DNA of 64,000 bases, from positions 1 through 64,000 of the forward strand of contig NZ_LQOU01000026.1 in assembly GCF_002102155.1 (NCBI RefSeq), written 5' to 3'. The stretch comes from Mycobacterium europaeum (lineage in GTDB: Bacteria; Actinomycetota; Actinomycetes; Mycobacteriales; Mycobacteriaceae). The position numbers and the translations under genes are program-made. Below, one piece after another: positions 35,806 through 47,169 of the stretch (position 1 is its first letter; each line of letters begins with the position of its first letter). The notes beneath the pieces were generated by a model. It was not told the origin of the DNA. It did no database searches and saw nothing but the letters and a program-made list of their open reading frames with translations.

Positions 35806-36837
35806 TCACTCGGGCTTGGTCCTGCGCCCCAGTAGCAGGGCCATCGCCTCGTCCACCGACAATCCTTTGTGGCAGACCCGGTGCACGGCGTCGGTCAGCG
35901 GCATCTCGACGTCGTAACTCGAGGCGAGCGCCAGCACCGACTCGCACGAGGTCACGCCCTCGACGACGTGTCCCTCCCGGGCCTGCATGGCCGACTCCAT
36001 CGTTCCGCCGCGGCCCAGGCGCTCGCCGAACGACCGGTTGCGCGAATACGGCGAGGTGCACGTCGCGACCAGGTCGCCCACCCCCGCCAGCCCGGCCAGC
36101 GTGGCACCCTTGGCGCCGAGCGCGATGCCCAGCCGCATGATCTCCGCCAGACCTCGGGTGATGATGGCCGCCGCGGTGTTTTCCCCGAGGCCGACGCCGG
36201 CCGCCATGCCACAGGCGAGCGCGATGACGTTCTTGCACGCCCCGCCGATCTCGGTGCCGACGACATCGCTGTTGGTGTACGGGCGGAAATACCCGGTGTT
36301 CAGCATGCGCTGCAGGGCGACGGCGCGGCCGGAGTCGTTGCACGCGACCACGGTGGCGGCGGGCTGACATTCGGCGATCTCGCTGGCCAGGTTGGGCCCC
36401 GAGATCACCGCGACCTGCGCCGGGTCGACGCCCGTCACCGAAACGATGACCTGGCTCATCCGCATCAGGGTGCCCAGCTCGATGCCCTTGGCCAGGCTGA
36501 CCAGGGTGGCGCCCTCGCGCAGCACCGGCGCCCACCCCTCGAGGTTGGCGCGCATCGTCTGCGCGGGCACGGCCAACAGCACCGTCGACGCGCCGTCGAG
36601 CGCCTCCGCCGCCTCGGTGGTGGCGCGGACGCCCGCCGGCAGCACGGTGCCGGGCAGATAGTCGGGGTTGGATCGGGTGGCGTTGATCCGGTCGGCGACG
36701 TCGGATCGGCGGGCCCACAGCGTGACCGCCGCCTCCGCTCCGCCGGCCTCCACGAGCACCTTGGCCAGTGCGGTGCCCCACGCCCCGGCACCCATGACCG
36801 CGACGGCGCCCGTAGAACTGGCAGGTGTGCCGGCCAT
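35806..36837 (-). CDS. gpsA: NAD(P)-dependent glycerol-3-phosphate dehydrogenase
   Basis: A 343-residue GpsA that reduces dihydroxyacetone phosphate to sn-glycerol 3-phosphate for phospholipid synthesis. The nucleotide loop is [15 protein letters not shown], then [20 protein letters not shown] and the catalytic Lys region [14 protein letters not shown]. Substrate contacts [21 protein letters not shown] are present. It corresponds to Rv2982c (gpdA2), is followed by ddl, and is divergent from fbiD with a hairpin in the 121-bp gap. Confidence 0.96.
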   Translation of the reverse strand: MAGTPASSTGAVAVMGAGAWGTALAKVLVEAGGAEAAVTLWARRSDVADRINATRSNPDYLPGTVLPAGVRATTEAAEALDGASTVLLAVPAQTMRANLEGWAPVLREGATLVSLAKGIELGTLMRMSQVIVSVTGVDPAQVAVISGPNLASEIAECQPAATVVACNDSGRAVALQRMLNTGYFRPYTNSDVVGTEIGGACKNVIALACGMAAGVGLGENTAAAIITRGLAEIMRLGIALGAKGATLAGLAGVGDLVATCTSPYSRNRSFGERLGRGGTMESAMQAREGHVVEGVTSCESVLALASSYDVEMPLTDAVHRVCHKGLSVDEAMALLLGRRTKPE

Positions 36838-36919
36838 CCACCACCCCCGTGTGTCGTCTCCAGCGTGTTGCAGCCGCTACACCCTAGATCAGCCACGGAC
36901 CGGCCGTCACGCGAGCTAG

Positions 36920-37612
<693 letters not shown>

Positions 37613-37701
37613 CCCCGACCGCGACGCGGTACACCTGTCGTCGGGGTGAACGTCGCCCCAACGGCGAACGGATGTCCGTCGAGCGCTAGCAGCAGGGGCG
37701 C

Positions 37702-39894
37702 GTGATGAGCAATGATCGCAGGGTGACTGAAACCGAAGCTGAGGCGCGCCCCGACGAGAACTTCTGGCATCACGGCGACTCGGCCGTGACCGCGCCGCCC
37801 GCCGCGACGCCGTCAGCGATCCCCGACCTTCCGGAGGACCGCTACCTCAACCGGGAGCTGAGCTGGCTGGACTTCAACGCCCGCGTGCTGGCGCTGGCCG
37901 CGGACACCTCGTTGCCGCTGTTGGAGCGAGCCAAGTTTCTGGCGATCTTCGCCTCCAACCTCGACGAGTTCTACATGGTGCGCGTCGCCGGCCTCAAGCG
38001 CCGTGACGAGATGGGACTGTCGGTGCGTTCAGCCGACGGGCTGACGCCGCGCGAGCAACTGGCGGTCATCGGCGAGCAGACTCAGCGAATCGCCACCCGG
38101 CACGCGCGGGTGTTCCTCGATTCGGTGCGCCCGGCGCTCGCCGGGGAAGGCATACATATAGTCACGTGGGCAGATTTGGACCAGGGTGAGCGCGACGAGC
38201 TGTCGACCTATTTCCACGAACAGGTCTTTCCCGTGCTCACGCCGCTCGCAGTCGACCCCGCGCACCCGTTCCCCTTCGTCAGTGGGCTGAGCCTGAACCT
38301 GGCGGTCATGGTCCGTCAGCCCGAGGACGGCAGCCAGCACTTCGCGCGGGTGAAGGTGCCCAACAACGTGGACCGCTTCGTCGAACTGGCGGTGCGCGAG
38401 AACGCCGACGACGCCGACGGGCATCCCATAATCCGCTACCTGCCAATGGAAGAGCTGATCGCGGCCTTTTTGCCGGTGCTGTTCCCGGGCATGGAGATCG
38501 TTCAGCACCACGCCTTCCGCATCACCCGCAATGCGGACTACGAGGTCGAAGAGGACCGCGACGAGGACCTGCTGCAAGCGCTGGAACGGGAGTTGGCGCG
38601 CAGGCGGTTCGGATCGCCGGTGCGACTCGAGGTCGCCGACGACATGACCGAGAGCATGCTCGAACTGCTGCTGCGCGAGCTCGACGTGAACCCGGGTGAC
38701 GTCATCGAGGTGCCCGGCCTTCTCGATCTGTCGTCACTGTGGCAGATCTACAGCCTCGACCGGCCGGCGCTCAAGGACCCGGCGTTCGTTCCGGCCACCA
38801 GCCCGGCATTCGTCGACCGCGAGACGCCCCGGAGCATCTTCGCCACGCTGCGCGAAGGCGATGTGCTGCTGCATCATCCGTACGAGTCGTTCTCCACCAG
38901 CGTCCAGCGATTCATCGAGCAGGCCGCCGCCGACCCCAATGTGCTGGCCATCAAGCAGACGCTGTACCGCACATCCGGTGACTCGCCCATCGTTCGGGCG
39001 CTCATCAACGCCGCCGAGGCCGGCAAGCAGGTGGTGGCGCTCGTAGAAATCAAGGCGCGCTTCGACGAGCAGGCCAACATCCGCTGGGCGCGCGAGCTGG
39101 AACAGGCGGGCGTGCACGTCGTCTACGGCTATGTCGGGCTCAAGACGCACTGCAAGACCTGCCTGGTGGTCCGGCGCGAGGGTTCGGCGATCCGCCGCTA
39201 TTGCCACATCGGAACCGGCAATTACAACGGAAAGACGGCACGGCTGTACGAAGATGTCGGCCTGCTGACGGCCTCTCCCGAGATCGGCGCGGATCTGACC
39301 GATTTGTTCAATTCACTCACCGGCTATTCGCGCAAGGTCTCCTACCGCAACCTTCTGGTGGCCCCGCACGGAATTCGCACCGGCATCATCGAACGCGTCG
39401 ACCGTGAGATCGCCGCCCACCGCGAGCACGGCGGCGGCCGGATCCGCCTGAAGATGAACGCCCTCGTCGACGAGCAGGTGATCGACGCGCTGTATCGCGC
39501 GTCGCGGGCGGATGTGCGAGTCGAGGTGGTGGTGCGCGGGATCTGCGCGCTGCGCCCCGGCGCGGAAGGGTTCTCGGAGAACATCACGGTCCGGTCCATC
39601 CTCGGCCGCTTCCTGGAGCATTCCCGCATCATGCATTTCAACCGCATCAACGAGTTCTGGATCGGCAGCGCGGACATGATGCACCGCAACCTCGACCGGC
39701 GCGTCGAGGCGCTCGCTCAGGTGAAGGACCCGAGGCTGACCTCATACCTGGACGACTTGTTCGAGTCCGCACTGGACCCGTCCACCCGCTGCTGGGAGCT
39801 GGGAGCCGACGGGCAATGGACCGCGTCGCCGCAGGACGGCCACAGCGTGCGCGACCACCAAGTGTCGTTGATGGAGCGGCACCGCACTCCGTAA
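37702..39894 (+). CDS. ppk1: Polyphosphate kinase PPK1
   Basis: A 730-residue PPK1 that reversibly polymerises ATP phosphate into polyphosphate. The N and H domains begin [16 protein letters not shown] and [21 protein letters not shown]. The catalytic half contains the autophosphorylated His in [20 protein letters not shown], the upstream LKTHCK, and [12 protein letters not shown] and [16 protein letters not shown]. It is close to M. tuberculosis Rv2984 through its length, including the C-terminal [15 protein letters not shown] at 37702 is directly followed by ATG at 37705; either could start. mutT1 follows after 83 bp. Confidence 0.97.
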   Translation: MMSNDRRVTETEAEARPDENFWHHGDSAVTAPPAATPSAIPDLPEDRYLNRELSWLDFNARVLALAADTSLPLLERAKFLAIFASNLDEFYMVRVAGLKRRDEMGLSVRSADGLTPREQLAVIGEQTQRIATRHARVFLDSVRPALAGEGIHIVTWADLDQGERDELSTYFHEQVFPVLTPLAVDPAHPFPFVSGLSLNLAVMVRQPEDGSQHFARVKVPNNVDRFVELAVRENADDADGHPIIRYLPMEELIAAFLPVLFPGMEIVQHHAFRITRNADYEVEEDRDEDLLQALERELARRRFGSPVRLEVADDMTESMLELLLRELDVNPGDVIEVPGLLDLSSLWQIYSLDRPALKDPAFVPATSPAFVDRETPRSIFATLREGDVLLHHPYESFSTSVQRFIEQAAADPNVLAIKQTLYRTSGDSPIVRALINAAEAGKQVVALVEIKARFDEQANIRWARELEQAGVHVVYGYVGLKTHCKTCLVVRREGSAIRRYCHIGTGNYNGKTARLYEDVGLLTASPEIGADLTDLFNSLTGYSRKVSYRNLLVAPHGIRTGIIERVDREIAAHREHGGGRIRLKMNALVDEQVIDALYRASRADVRVEVVVRGICALRPGAEGFSENITVRSILGRFLEHSRIMHFNRINEFWIGSADMMHRNLDRRVEALAQVKDPRLTSYLDDLFESALDPSTRCWELGADGQWTASPQDGHSVRDHQVSLMERHRTP

Positions 39895-39977
39895 CCCCCT
39901 GTGTGGTGATTTACGGTTGTTTCCGGCCGCACCGCACCATGCGCGCGACCCGACCGAATTGACCTGCAGGAGTTGAG

Positions 39978-40919
39978 TTGCCGACCAAGAGCTCGTCCAC
40001 CGCTCGGCGTCCGGGAAGCCGCATCGTGTATGCCGCCGGGGCGGTCCTGTGGCGGCCGACCGATTCGTCCAACCCCGGCCTGGAGGTCGCGGTGATCCAT
40101 CGCCCCCGCTACGACGACTGGTCACTGCCCAAGGGGAAAGTCGACCCCGGCGAGACGGCGCCCGTCGCCGCGGTCCGCGAGGTGTGCGAGGAGACGGGCC
40201 AGCACGCGCTGCTGGGCAGGCGGCTGGACATGGTGAGCTACCCGATCGAGGCCGGCGTCAAGAAGGTCTACTACTGGGCGGCGCGCAGCACCGGCGGCGA
40301 CTTCACCCCCGGCAACGAGGTCGACCAATTGGTGTGGGTGCCGGTGCCGGAAGCACTGAACATGCTCACCTATTCGCATGATCGAAAAATGCTGCGCCAC
40401 TTCATGAAACATCCCGCTGACACGCATACCGTGCTGGTGGTCCGGCACGGCACCGCCGGCCGGAAATCGCGATTCAAAGGCGACGACACGCAGCGGCCGC
40501 TGGACAAGCGGGGACGTGCGCAAGCCGAGGCGCTGGTTCCGCAGCTGCTGGCCTTCGGCGCCACCGACGTGTACGCGGCCGATCGCCTGCGTTGCCATCA
40601 GACGGTGGAGCCGCTCGCCGCGGAATTGGGCGTCCCCGTGCACAATGAGCCCGCCCTCACCGAGGAGGCCTACGCCAAGAGCCCCAAACGCGCCCGCCAC
40701 CGGATGCTGGCCATCGCCGAGCAGCAAGGGACACCGGTCATTTGCACGCAGGGCAAGGTGATCCCGGACCTGATCGCCTGGTGGTGCGCACGGGACGGGG
40801 TGAGCCCCGACAAGTCGCGCAACCACAAGGGCAGCGCCTGGGTGCTTTCACTGTCGGGCGGCCGACTGGTGGCGGCCGACCACATCGGCGGCGCGCTGGC
40901 CGCCAACGTGCGCGCATAA
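39978..40919 (+). CDS. mutT1: Two-domain Nudix/histidine-phosphatase MutT1
   Basis: A 313-residue sanitising enzyme, corresponding to Rv2985. Residues 10-140 are a Nudix domain (box [22 protein letters not shown]). The C-terminal half is a histidine phosphatase with [12 protein letters not shown] and an HE-like second half. M. tuberculosis MutT1 hydrolyses 8-oxo-(d)GTP and diadenosine polyphosphates. The TTG start at 39978 has GCAGGAG 5 bp upstream. It follows ppk1 by 83 bp and is convergent with hupB, with a strong hairpin between. Confidence 0.95.
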   Translation: MPTKSSSTARRPGSRIVYAAGAVLWRPTDSSNPGLEVAVIHRPRYDDWSLPKGKVDPGETAPVAAVREVCEETGQHALLGRRLDMVSYPIEAGVKKVYYWAARSTGGDFTPGNEVDQLVWVPVPEALNMLTYSHDRKMLRHFMKHPADTHTVLVVRHGTAGRKSRFKGDDTQRPLDKRGRAQAEALVPQLLAFGATDVYAADRLRCHQTVEPLAAELGVPVHNEPALTEEAYAKSPKRARHRMLAIAEQQGTPVICTQGKVIPDLIAWWCARDGVSPDKSRNHKGSAWVLSLSGGRLVAADHIGGALAANVRA

Positions 40920-40920
40920 C

Positions 40921-40969
40921 ACGCAAATACCCTTCGGGTGCATCGCTGCCACCCGAAGGGTATTCGCGT
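40921..40969. terminator. Strong bidirectional terminator between mutT1 and hupB
   Basis: AATACCCTTCGGGTG (40926-40940) pairs perfectly with CACCCGAAGGGTATT (40950-40964) around a 9-nt loop; outer ACGC and GCGT extend it to about 20 bp with one mismatch. It starts just after the mutT1 stop and ends 19 bp before the hupB stop. There is no poly-T tail on either strand. Confidence 0.85.
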
Positions 40970-40988
40970 CTAGAGTTGGGCTGCTGCC

Positions 40989-41627
40989 TTAACGGCGACC
41001 GCGCCGCGCGGTGGCCTTCTTGGCCGGAGCCTTGCTGGCCGGCCTCTTTGCCGCGGCCTTCTTGGCGGGAGCCTTGGTAGCGACCTTCTTCGCCGCGACC
41101 TTCTTCACCGGAGCCTTGGTCGCGGCCTTCTTGGCCGGGGCCTTGGTCACGGCCTTCTTGGCCGGGGCCTTCGTCGCCGCCTTCTTGGCCGGAGCCTTGG
41201 TCACGGCCTTCTTGGCCGGGGCCTTCTTGGCGGGCGCAGCCTTCTTCGCTGCGGCCTTCTTGGCTGGAGCCTTCTTCGCCGCGGTCTTCTTGGCCGCGCC
41301 GGTTGCCACTACACCACGCTTCACTGCAGGTCCTTCCGACGGGAGACGCTGTGCGCCAGACACAACCGCTTTGAATTGAGCACCGGGCCGGAACGCCGGG
41401 ACGGAGGTCGGCTTCACCTTCACCGTCTCGCCGGTACGCGGGTTGCGGGCCACCCGGGCCGCGCGGCGCCGCTGCTCGAACACACCGAACCCCGTGATGG
41501 TGACGCTGTCGCCCTTGTGCACCGCACGCACAATGGTGTCGACGACGTTCTCGACGGCGGCGGTCGCCTGCCGACGATCGGTGTTCAATTTCTGTGTGAG
41601 CACATCAATGAGCTCTGCCTTATTCAT
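40989..41627 (-). CDS. hupB: Nucleoid protein HupB (HU with Lys/Ala-rich tail)
   Basis: A 212-residue mycobacterial HU-like protein, corresponding to Rv2986c. Residues 1-90 are the HU fold ([38 protein letters not shown]). The rest is a histone-H1-like tail of KKAxxKAPAKK repeats, which binds DNA and carries modifications in relatives. The tail is encoded partly by 27-bp tandem repeats (41122-41225). ATG at 41627 has GGAGGGATTGG just upstream. Convergent mutT1 lies downstream. The upstream 212 bp to leuD hold its promoter. Confidence 0.96.
   Translation of the reverse strand: MNKAELIDVLTQKLNTDRRQATAAVENVVDTIVRAVHKGDSVTITGFGVFEQRRRAARVARNPRTGETVKVKPTSVPAFRPGAQFKAVVSGAQRLPSEGPAVKRGVVATGAAKKTAAKKAPAKKAAAKKAAPAKKAPAKKAVTKAPAKKAATKAPAKKAVTKAPAKKAATKAPVKKVAAKKVATKAPAKKAAAKRPASKAPAKKATARRGRR
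41122..41225 (-). repeat. 27-bp tandem repeats inside hupB
   Basis: About four units of 27 bp (starting 41122, 41149, 41176 and 41203) share CTTCTTGGCCGGRGCCTT. They encode the nonapeptide A(V/A)TKAPAKK repeated head to tail. Unit number could vary between strains by slippage. Confidence 0.8.
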
Positions 41628-41839
41628 CCAATCCCTCCGACGCTAGTTGGTCCTCGATTTGAACCGACTGAGCACACGGTAAACCCTCACCCAGCAAATT
41701 TCCAAGAGCCACGCGCAATTTCAGGGTCGGACAATCGGCGGTTTCGCAATCCGGTTGCCCCCCTTGACCGGTGGCGGCACTCGAAAATCGGCCCGGTTTA
41801 GTTAGGTGAGCGAGAAGAAATTCCGGCCTTCTCGACCGT

Positions 41840-42436
41840 TCAGGAGGCGGGCAGAGTGCGCGGTTTCCACTGCGGATAGGCGGCCTCGTAAGACTCGATT
41901 TTTTCGAGTTTCCGCAGCGTAAGGGCTATATCGTCGAGTCCTTCAAGGAGCCGCCAGGCCGTGTGGTCGTCAATCTTGAACGGCAACACCGTCGTTCCCG
42001 CGGTGATATTTCGATCTTGAAGATTGGCAGTGATTTCCAGTCCCGGGCTCTGCTCGATGAGCTTCCAAAGCAGTTCCACGCCGTCTTGGGAGACTTCTGC
42101 CGCCAGGAGCCCCGCCTTGCCCGCGTTGCCCCGGAAGATGTCACCGAATCGAGACGAGATGACCACCCGGAATCCGTAGTCCATGAGCGCCCACACGGCG
42201 TGCTCACGCGACGAGCCGGTGCCGAAATCAGGCCCGGCGACCAGGACCGACCCCCGGTCAAAGGGGCTGAGGTTGAGGATGAATGAGGGATCCGAGCGCC
42301 AGCTGGCGAACAGCCCGTCCTCGAAACCGGTTCGGGTGACCCGCTTCAAATACACCGCGGGAATGATCTGATCGGTGTCGACATTGGACCGCCGCAACGG
42401 CACCCCGATACCGGTGTGGGTGTGAAATGCTTCCAT
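41840..42436 (-). CDS. leuD: 3-isopropylmalate dehydratase small subunit
   Basis: A 198-residue LeuD (small subunit of isopropylmalate isomerase), pairing with LeuC to convert 2-isopropylmalate to 3-isopropylmalate in leucine synthesis. Marks are [39 protein letters not shown] and [15 protein letters not shown]. The start ATG at 42436 (MEAFHTHTG) is preferred over 42442. It lies 24 bp downstream of leuC on the same strand, so the two are one operon, probably under the divergent IclR-type regulator. Confidence 0.97.
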   Translation of the reverse strand: MEAFHTHTGIGVPLRRSNVDTDQIIPAVYLKRVTRTGFEDGLFASWRSDPSFILNLSPFDRGSVLVAGPDFGTGSSREHAVWALMDYGFRVVISSRFGDIFRGNAGKAGLLAAEVSQDGVELLWKLIEQSPGLEITANLQDRNITAGTTVLPFKIDDHTAWRLLEGLDDIALTLRKLEKIESYEAAYPQWKPRTLPAS

Positions 42437-42460
42437 GGTCATCCGTTCTTCTTGATTACG

Positions 42461-43876
42461 TCAGTTCAAATCGGCCGGTGAGGACAATGTGCCGCGAACT
42501 GCGGTCGCGGCGGCGACGGCCGGAGACACCAAATGCGTGCGGCCGCCTTTCCCCTGGCGCCCTTCGAAGTTGCGGTTGGAGGTCGCCGCGCACCGTTCCC
42601 CCGGCGCCAGCTGGTCCGGATTCATCCCCAGGCACATCGAGCAGCCCGCCTGCCGCCATTCGGCGCCCGCGGCGGTGAAAACCTCGCCCAGCCCTTCGGC
42701 TTCGGCCTGAGCGCGCACCCGCATGGACCCCGGCACCACGAGCATCCGCAGGCCGGGGGCCAGCTTGCGGCCGCGCAGCACGTCGGCGACCACCCGCAGG
42801 TCTTCGATACGACCGTTGGTACACGAGCCCACGAACACGGTGTCGACCGCGATGTCGCGCATCGGAGTGCCCGGCCGAAGGTCCATGTAAGCCAACGCTT
42901 TCTCGGCGGCCTGTCGCTCGGCGTCGCCGGTCATCAGCTCCGGGTCGGGTACGGCCGCGGCCAGCGGCACGCCCTGCCCGGGATTGGTTCCCCACGTCAC
43001 GAACGGGCTCAACGATGCGGCGTCGAGGTGGACCTCGGTATCGAAGACGGCGCCGGGGTCGGTGTGCAGCTGTTCCCAATAGCGCATGGCCGCGTCCCAC
43101 AGCGCACCCTGCGGCGCGTGCGGCTTGTCGCGCAGGAATTCGTACGTGGTCGCGTCCGGGGCCACCATGCCCGCCCGGGCGCCGGCCTCGATGCTCATGT
43201 TGCAGATCGTCATCCGGCCTTCCATCGACAGCGATTCGATGGCGCTGCCGCGGTATTCGATGACGTGCCCCTGCCCGCCGCCGGTGCCGATCTTGGCGAT
43301 CAACGCGAGAATGACGTCCTTGGCCGTCACGCCGGCGGGCAGGTCCCCGTCGACATTGACGGCCATCGTCTGGAATGGCCGCAGCGGCAACGTCTGGGTG
43401 GCCAGCACATGCTCGACCTCCGAGGTGCCGATGCCCATCGCCAGTGCGCCGAACGCGCCGTGCGTCGACGTGTGACTATCACCACAGACGATCGTCATTC
43501 CCGGTTGGGTGAGGCCCAATTGCGGCCCGACGACATGCACGATGCCCTGCTCGATGTCGCCCATCGGGTAGAGCCGAACACCGAATTCGGCACAGTTCCG
43601 GCGCAACGTCTCGACCTGGGTGCGCGACACCGGGTCGGCGATCGGCTTGTCGATGTCGATGGTGGGCACGTTGTGGTCCTCGGTGGCCAGCGTCAGATCG
43701 GGCCGTCGCACCGGTCGGCCGGCCAGGCGCAGTCCGTCGAAAGCCTGCGGGCTGGTGACCTCGTGCACCAGATGCAGGTCGATATAGATCAGGTCGGGAG
43801 CGTCACCGCCCCCGCTGTCCACAACGTGGTCGTCCCACACCTTTTCGGCCAGGGTGCGCGGCTTGCCGGATCCCAT
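42461..43876 (-). CDS. leuC: 3-isopropylmalate dehydratase large subunit
   Basis: A 471-residue LeuC, the 4Fe-4S aconitase-family subunit of isopropylmalate isomerase. The three cluster cysteines lie in [10 protein letters not shown] and [42 protein letters not shown] is the family core. The start ATG at 43876 ([14 protein letters not shown]) fits the M. tuberculosis protein; a far longer extension through the divergent regulator gene is rejected. The intergenic region to the IclR gene (87 bp) carries TCTC/GAGA palindromes. Confidence 0.97.
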   Translation of the reverse strand: MGSGKPRTLAEKVWDDHVVDSGGGDAPDLIYIDLHLVHEVTSPQAFDGLRLAGRPVRRPDLTLATEDHNVPTIDIDKPIADPVSRTQVETLRRNCAEFGVRLYPMGDIEQGIVHVVGPQLGLTQPGMTIVCGDSHTSTHGAFGALAMGIGTSEVEHVLATQTLPLRPFQTMAVNVDGDLPAGVTAKDVILALIAKIGTGGGQGHVIEYRGSAIESLSMEGRMTICNMSIEAGARAGMVAPDATTYEFLRDKPHAPQGALWDAAMRYWEQLHTDPGAVFDTEVHLDAASLSPFVTWGTNPGQGVPLAAAVPDPELMTGDAERQAAEKALAYMDLRPGTPMRDIAVDTVFVGSCTNGRIEDLRVVADVLRGRKLAPGLRMLVVPGSMRVRAQAEAEGLGEVFTAAGAEWRQAGCSMCLGMNPDQLAPGERCAATSNRNFEGRQGKGGRTHLVSPAVAAATAVRGTLSSPADLN

Positions 43877-43933
43877 CTGAAATTCGCCTCGATTCGCCTC
43901 ACGCGCGGCTCGCCGATCGACCATGGGCTGTGA

Positions 43934-43969
43934 TCTCAGAATGCGAGACGCTAGTATCTCTTTGTGAGA
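43934..43969. promoter_or_regulatory. Paired operator and leaderless promoter between leuC and the IclR gene
   Basis: Two palindromes lie here: TCTC-7-GAGA (43934-43948) and TCTC-5-GAGA (43957-43969). The -10-like TAGTAT (43952-43957) lies 6 bp before the GTG start of the regulator (43964), implying a leaderless message. The sites fit autoregulation and control of leuCD, as in Streptomyces NdgR/AreB. Confidence 0.6.
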
Positions 43970-44665
43970 CAGCATAGCGGCATCGGCGTTCTCGACAAAG
44001 CCGTGGGCATCCTGCACACGATCGCCCAATCCCCCTGCGGGTTGGCCGAACTGTGCGAACGGACCGGATTGCCCAGGGCCACCGCGTATCGGTTGGCCGC
44101 CGCGCTCGAAGTACATCGCCTGGTGGCTCGTGACGACGAGGGGCGCTGGCGACTCGGTCCGGCCGTGACCGAGCTCGCGGCCCACGTCAACGACCCGCTG
44201 CTGGCCGCCAGCGCGGGGGTACTCCCCCTGCTTCGCGAGACCACTGGGGAGAGCGTGCAGCTGTACCGCCGCGAGGGCACCACACGGGTTTGTGTGGCGG
44301 CCCTGGAACCCGCTGCCGGCCTTCGCGATACGGTCCCGGTCGGGGCGCGCCTGCCGATGACTGCGGGCTCGGGCGCCAAGGTGCTGCTGGCTCACAGTGA
44401 CGCTGCCACGCAAAAGGCGGTGCTGCCGTCGGCGAAGTTCACCGAGCGCACCCTGGCGGAAGTGCGGCGCCGCGGCTGGGCGCAAAGCGTGGCCGAGCGA
44501 GAGCCCGGGGTGGCGAGCGTGTCGGTTCCCGTGCGCGACGGCCGCGGTGCCGTCGTCGCCGCGATCTCGGTGTCGGGACCCGTCGACCGGATCGGCAGGC
44601 GTCCGGGCGCGCGCTGGGCCGCGGATCTCATTTCCGCGGCCGAAGCGCTCACCCGCCGGCTCTAG
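43964..44665 (+). CDS. IclR-family regulator (NdgR/AreB-like) of leucine genes
   Basis: A 233-residue IclR-type regulator, corresponding to Rv2989. The winged-helix part (residues 1-65: [36 protein letters not shown]) is followed by the effector domain ([50 protein letters not shown]). Divergent placement beside leuCD is conserved in actinobacteria, where NdgR/AreB binds this region and controls branched-chain amino acid synthesis. That role here is inference from orthology and the palindromes. GTG at 43964 appears to be the first base of the transcript. Confidence 0.9.
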   Translation: MRQHSGIGVLDKAVGILHTIAQSPCGLAELCERTGLPRATAYRLAAALEVHRLVARDDEGRWRLGPAVTELAAHVNDPLLAASAGVLPLLRETTGESVQLYRREGTTRVCVAALEPAAGLRDTVPVGARLPMTAGSGAKVLLAHSDAATQKAVLPSAKFTERTLAEVRRRGWAQSVAEREPGVASVSVPVRDGRGAVVAAISVSGPVDRIGRRPGARWAADLISAAEALTRRL

Positions 44666-44671
44666 GGCCGC

Positions 44672-44747
44672 CGAGTGTGCATCGATGGCGTCGCGAGTGC
44701 AACTACGGCGGTGACATCGCCAAAACCCCGCCGCACACGCACACTCG
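44672..44747. repeat. Inverted repeat element with CGAGTGTGC arms
   Basis: CGAGTGTGC (44672-44680) and GCACACTCG (44739-44747) flank 58 bp that contain a second complementary set (GGCGG / CCGCC). It follows the regulator stop by 6 bp and precedes a co-directional gene. The arms match those at 5711-5789. It is probably a terminator or a dispersed repeat. Confidence 0.6.
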
Positions 44748-44816
44748 AAGCCATCGGCGCACACTGAACGCCACCGGTGCACAGCCGACCTGACGCGGCC
44801 TGACAGACTGACCGCC

Positions 44817-45329
44817 ATGGGAACCAATCAGCGCGCGAGCATCGTCATGTCCGAGGACGAGATCGCCGACTTCGTCGTGAAGAGCCGGACCGGCACGCTG
44901 GCCACCGTCGGCCCCGACGGCCAGCCGCATCTGACCGCGATGTGGTACGCCGTCGTGGACGGCGAGATCTGGCTGGAGACCAAGGCGAAGTCGCAGAAGG
45001 CGGTCAACCTCAAACGTGACCCGCGGGTGAGCTTCCTGATCGAGGACGGCGACACCTACGACACGTTGCGCGGAGTGTCGTTCGAAGGCGTCGCGGAGAT
45101 CATCGACGATCCCGACGTCTCGCACCGGGTGGGCGTCAGCGTGTTCGAGCGCTACACCGGCCCGTACAGCGACGAGATGAAGCCCTTCGTCGAGCAGATG
45201 ATGAACAAGCGCGTCTGCGTGCGCATCGTCGCCCGGCGCGCCCGCTCGTGGGACCATCGCAAACTCGGATTGCCGGCCATGCCGGTGGGCGGGTCGACGG
45301 CACCAGCCGTGCTGGGGACCGGTCAGTAG
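44817..45329 (+). CDS. F420-binding pyridoxamine-oxidase-fold oxidoreductase (FDOR-B type, Rv2991-like)
   Basis: A 170-residue split beta-barrel protein like M. tuberculosis Rv2991, which belongs to the F420/FMN-binding FDOR family. Marks are [53 protein letters not shown] and the C-terminal [19 protein letters not shown]. The cofactor is probably F420, and the reaction is unknown. ATG at 44817 gives [16 protein letters not shown]. It stands alone, before two tRNA genes on the opposite strand. Confidence 0.85.
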   Translation: MGTNQRASIVMSEDEIADFVVKSRTGTLATVGPDGQPHLTAMWYAVVDGEIWLETKAKSQKAVNLKRDPRVSFLIEDGDTYDTLRGVSFEGVAEIIDDPDVSHRVGVSVFERYTGPYSDEMKPFVEQMMNKRVCVRIVARRARSWDHRKLGLPAMPVGGSTAPAVLGTGQ

Positions 45330-45336
45330 TTGTTTG

Positions 45337-45409
45337 TAGCCCCGATGGGATTCGAACCCACGCTACCGCCGTGAGAGGGCGGCGTCCTAGGCCGCTAGAC
45401 GACGGGGCC
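45337..45409 (-). tRNA. tRNA-Glu (CTC anticodon)
   Basis: A 73-nt cloverleaf read on the minus strand. The acceptor GGCCCCG pairs with CGGGGCT. The anticodon arm CCGCC-CTCTCAC-GGCGG gives anticodon CTC. The T-loop is GGGTTCGAATCCC. No CCA is encoded. It is the last of the gltX, tRNA-Gln, tRNA-Glu series. Confidence 0.95.
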
Positions 45410-45481
45410 AGACACGATCCGGAGTGCCAGCATAGCTCACACTCGAAAGCCCACCTAATCGCTTGAGGTGGTGCGGTTTTG

Positions 45482-45553
45482 CTGGGGTACCAGGACTCGA
45501 ACCTAGAATGGCTGAACCAGAATCAGCTGTGTTGCCAATTACACCATACCCCA
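45482..45553 (-). tRNA. tRNA-Gln (CTG anticodon)
   Basis: A 72-nt cloverleaf on the minus strand. The acceptor TGGGGTA pairs with TACCCCA. The anticodon arm GCTGA-TTCTGGT-TCAGC gives anticodon CTG. The T-loop is AGGTTCGAGTCCT. No CCA is encoded. It lies 72 bp upstream of tRNA-Glu, probably co-transcribed with it. Confidence 0.95.
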
Positions 45554-45699
45554 TCGGCTGCCTAAAACCGCTGGTCAACGCTCATCCGGAGCCATATCAC
45601 GCTGCCCGGAAGACCGCCGCTGCCAGCCGTTGTCGGCTTTGTGAGCCGCAGTGCAGACTACCAAAGACTCGGCACACAATCCGCACGCGAGGTCCTCGC

Positions 45700-47169
45700 C
45701 TATCCGCCGACCGATTCCCGCGCGGCGCGCAACCGCAGCAGGCTGCGGTCACGGCCCAGCAACTCCAGTGATTCGAACAACGGCGGGCTGATTGTCGTTC
45801 CCGTGGCGGCAACCCTGATCGGACCGAACGCCTTGCGTGGTTTGAGGCCCAACTTTTCGATGAGCGCCGCCTTGAGCGCGGACTCGATCTGGGCCGTGGT
45901 CCAGTCCGTCGCGCCCTCGAGCGCGGCCAGCGCGGCGTCGAGTACCGCGGCCGCGTCCGCGCCGAGTTCCTTGGCGGCGGCCTTGGGGTCGATGGCGTAT
46001 TCGTCGTCGTTGAGGAACTTCAGCAGGTCCCACGCGTCGGCGAGCACGACGATGCGGGTCTGCACCAGGTCGGCGGCGGTGGCGAACGCGGCGTCATCCA
46101 ACCCGAGCCGACGGCCGTGGGCGTCGAAGTAGTCGCGCAGCCGGCCCGCGAAGTCCGCCGGCTCCAACATTCGGATGTGCTCGGCGTTGAGCGCGTCGGC
46201 CTTCTTCTGGTCGAACCGCGCCGGGTTGGAGTTGACGTCGACGACGTCGAAGGCGGCCACCATCTCGTCGAGGCTGAACAGATCGTGGTCGTCGGCGATG
46301 GCCCAACCCAGCAGCGCCAGATAATTGAGCAACCCTTCGGGGATGAACCCCCGGTCGCGGTGGGCGAACAGATTCGACTGCGGGTCGCGCTTGGAGAGCT
46401 TCTTGGTGCCCTCCCCCAATACCGTTGGCAGATGGGCGAACTCCGGGACGCGCTCGGCGATGCCGATCCGGATCAGCGACCGGTACAGCGCGAGCTGGCG
46501 CGGCGTCGAGGGCAGCAGGTCCTCGCCGCGCAGCACGTGGGTGATCTTCATCAGCGCGTCGTCGCACGGGTTGACCAAGGTGTACAACGGATCTCCGTTG
46601 GCGCGGGTCAGCGCGAAGTCCGGCACGCTGCCCGCGGCGAAGGTCGTGGTTCCGCGCACCAGGTCGTCCCAGGCGAGGTCCTCGTCGGGCATCCGCAGCC
46701 GCACCACCGGCTTGCGCCCCTCGGCCAGGAACGCGGCGCGCTGGGCATCGGTCAAATGCCGGTCGAAGTTGTCGTACCCCAGTTTGGGATTGCGGCCCGC
46801 CGCGATGTGGCGCGCCTCAACCTCTTCCGGGGTCGAGAACGCATAGTAGGCCTCGCCCGCTTCGAGCAGCTTGGCCACCACGTCGCGGTAGATCTCCTTG
46901 CGCTGCGATTGCCGGTAGGGGCCGTAGGGTCCGCCCACTTCGGGGCCTTCGTCCCAGTCGAGGCCGAGCCAGCGCAGCGCGTCGAGCAGGGCCAGATAGC
47001 TTTCCTCGCTGTCGCGTTCGGCGTCGGTGTCCTCGATGCGGAAGACGAAGGTGCCGCCGGTGTGCCGGGCGTAGGCCCAGTTGAACAGCGCGGTGCGGAC
47101 CATGCCGACGTGCGGGGTGCCCGTGGGAGACGGGCAGAACCTGACCCGGACCTTCGTGGCGGCGGTCAC
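45700..47169 (-). CDS. gltX: Glutamyl-tRNA synthetase
   Basis: A 489-residue class I GluRS. The HIGH-type motif reads [17 protein letters not shown], the KMSKS-type motif is KKLSKRD, and the anticodon-binding region forms the C-terminal third. Mycobacteria lack GlnRS in the usual scheme, so this enzyme is expected to charge both tRNA-Glu and tRNA-Gln, the latter then amidated by GatCAB (gatB and gatA are in this window). The GTG start at 47169 overlaps the FAH-family gene stop as GTGA. Both tRNAs lie downstream on the same strand. Confidence 0.96.
   Translation of the reverse strand: MTAATKVRVRFCPSPTGTPHVGMVRTALFNWAYARHTGGTFVFRIEDTDAERDSEESYLALLDALRWLGLDWDEGPEVGGPYGPYRQSQRKEIYRDVVAKLLEAGEAYYAFSTPEEVEARHIAAGRNPKLGYDNFDRHLTDAQRAAFLAEGRKPVVRLRMPDEDLAWDDLVRGTTTFAAGSVPDFALTRANGDPLYTLVNPCDDALMKITHVLRGEDLLPSTPRQLALYRSLIRIGIAERVPEFAHLPTVLGEGTKKLSKRDPQSNLFAHRDRGFIPEGLLNYLALLGWAIADDHDLFSLDEMVAAFDVVDVNSNPARFDQKKADALNAEHIRMLEPADFAGRLRDYFDAHGRRLGLDDAAFATAADLVQTRIVVLADAWDLLKFLNDDEYAIDPKAAAKELGADAAAVLDAALAALEGATDWTTAQIESALKAALIEKLGLKPRKAFGPIRVAATGTTISPPLFESLELLGRDRSLLRLRAARESVGG

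Noticed and set aside
40989..41320. Repeat array that could be taken for a CRISPR or satellite
   Set aside because: The repeats are in the coding frame of the Lys/Ala-rich HupB tail and have no spacers.
45554..45699. A third tRNA or small RNA between tRNA-Gln and gltX
   Set aside because: No cloverleaf, T-loop consensus or strong hairpin is present; it probably holds the tRNA promoter only.
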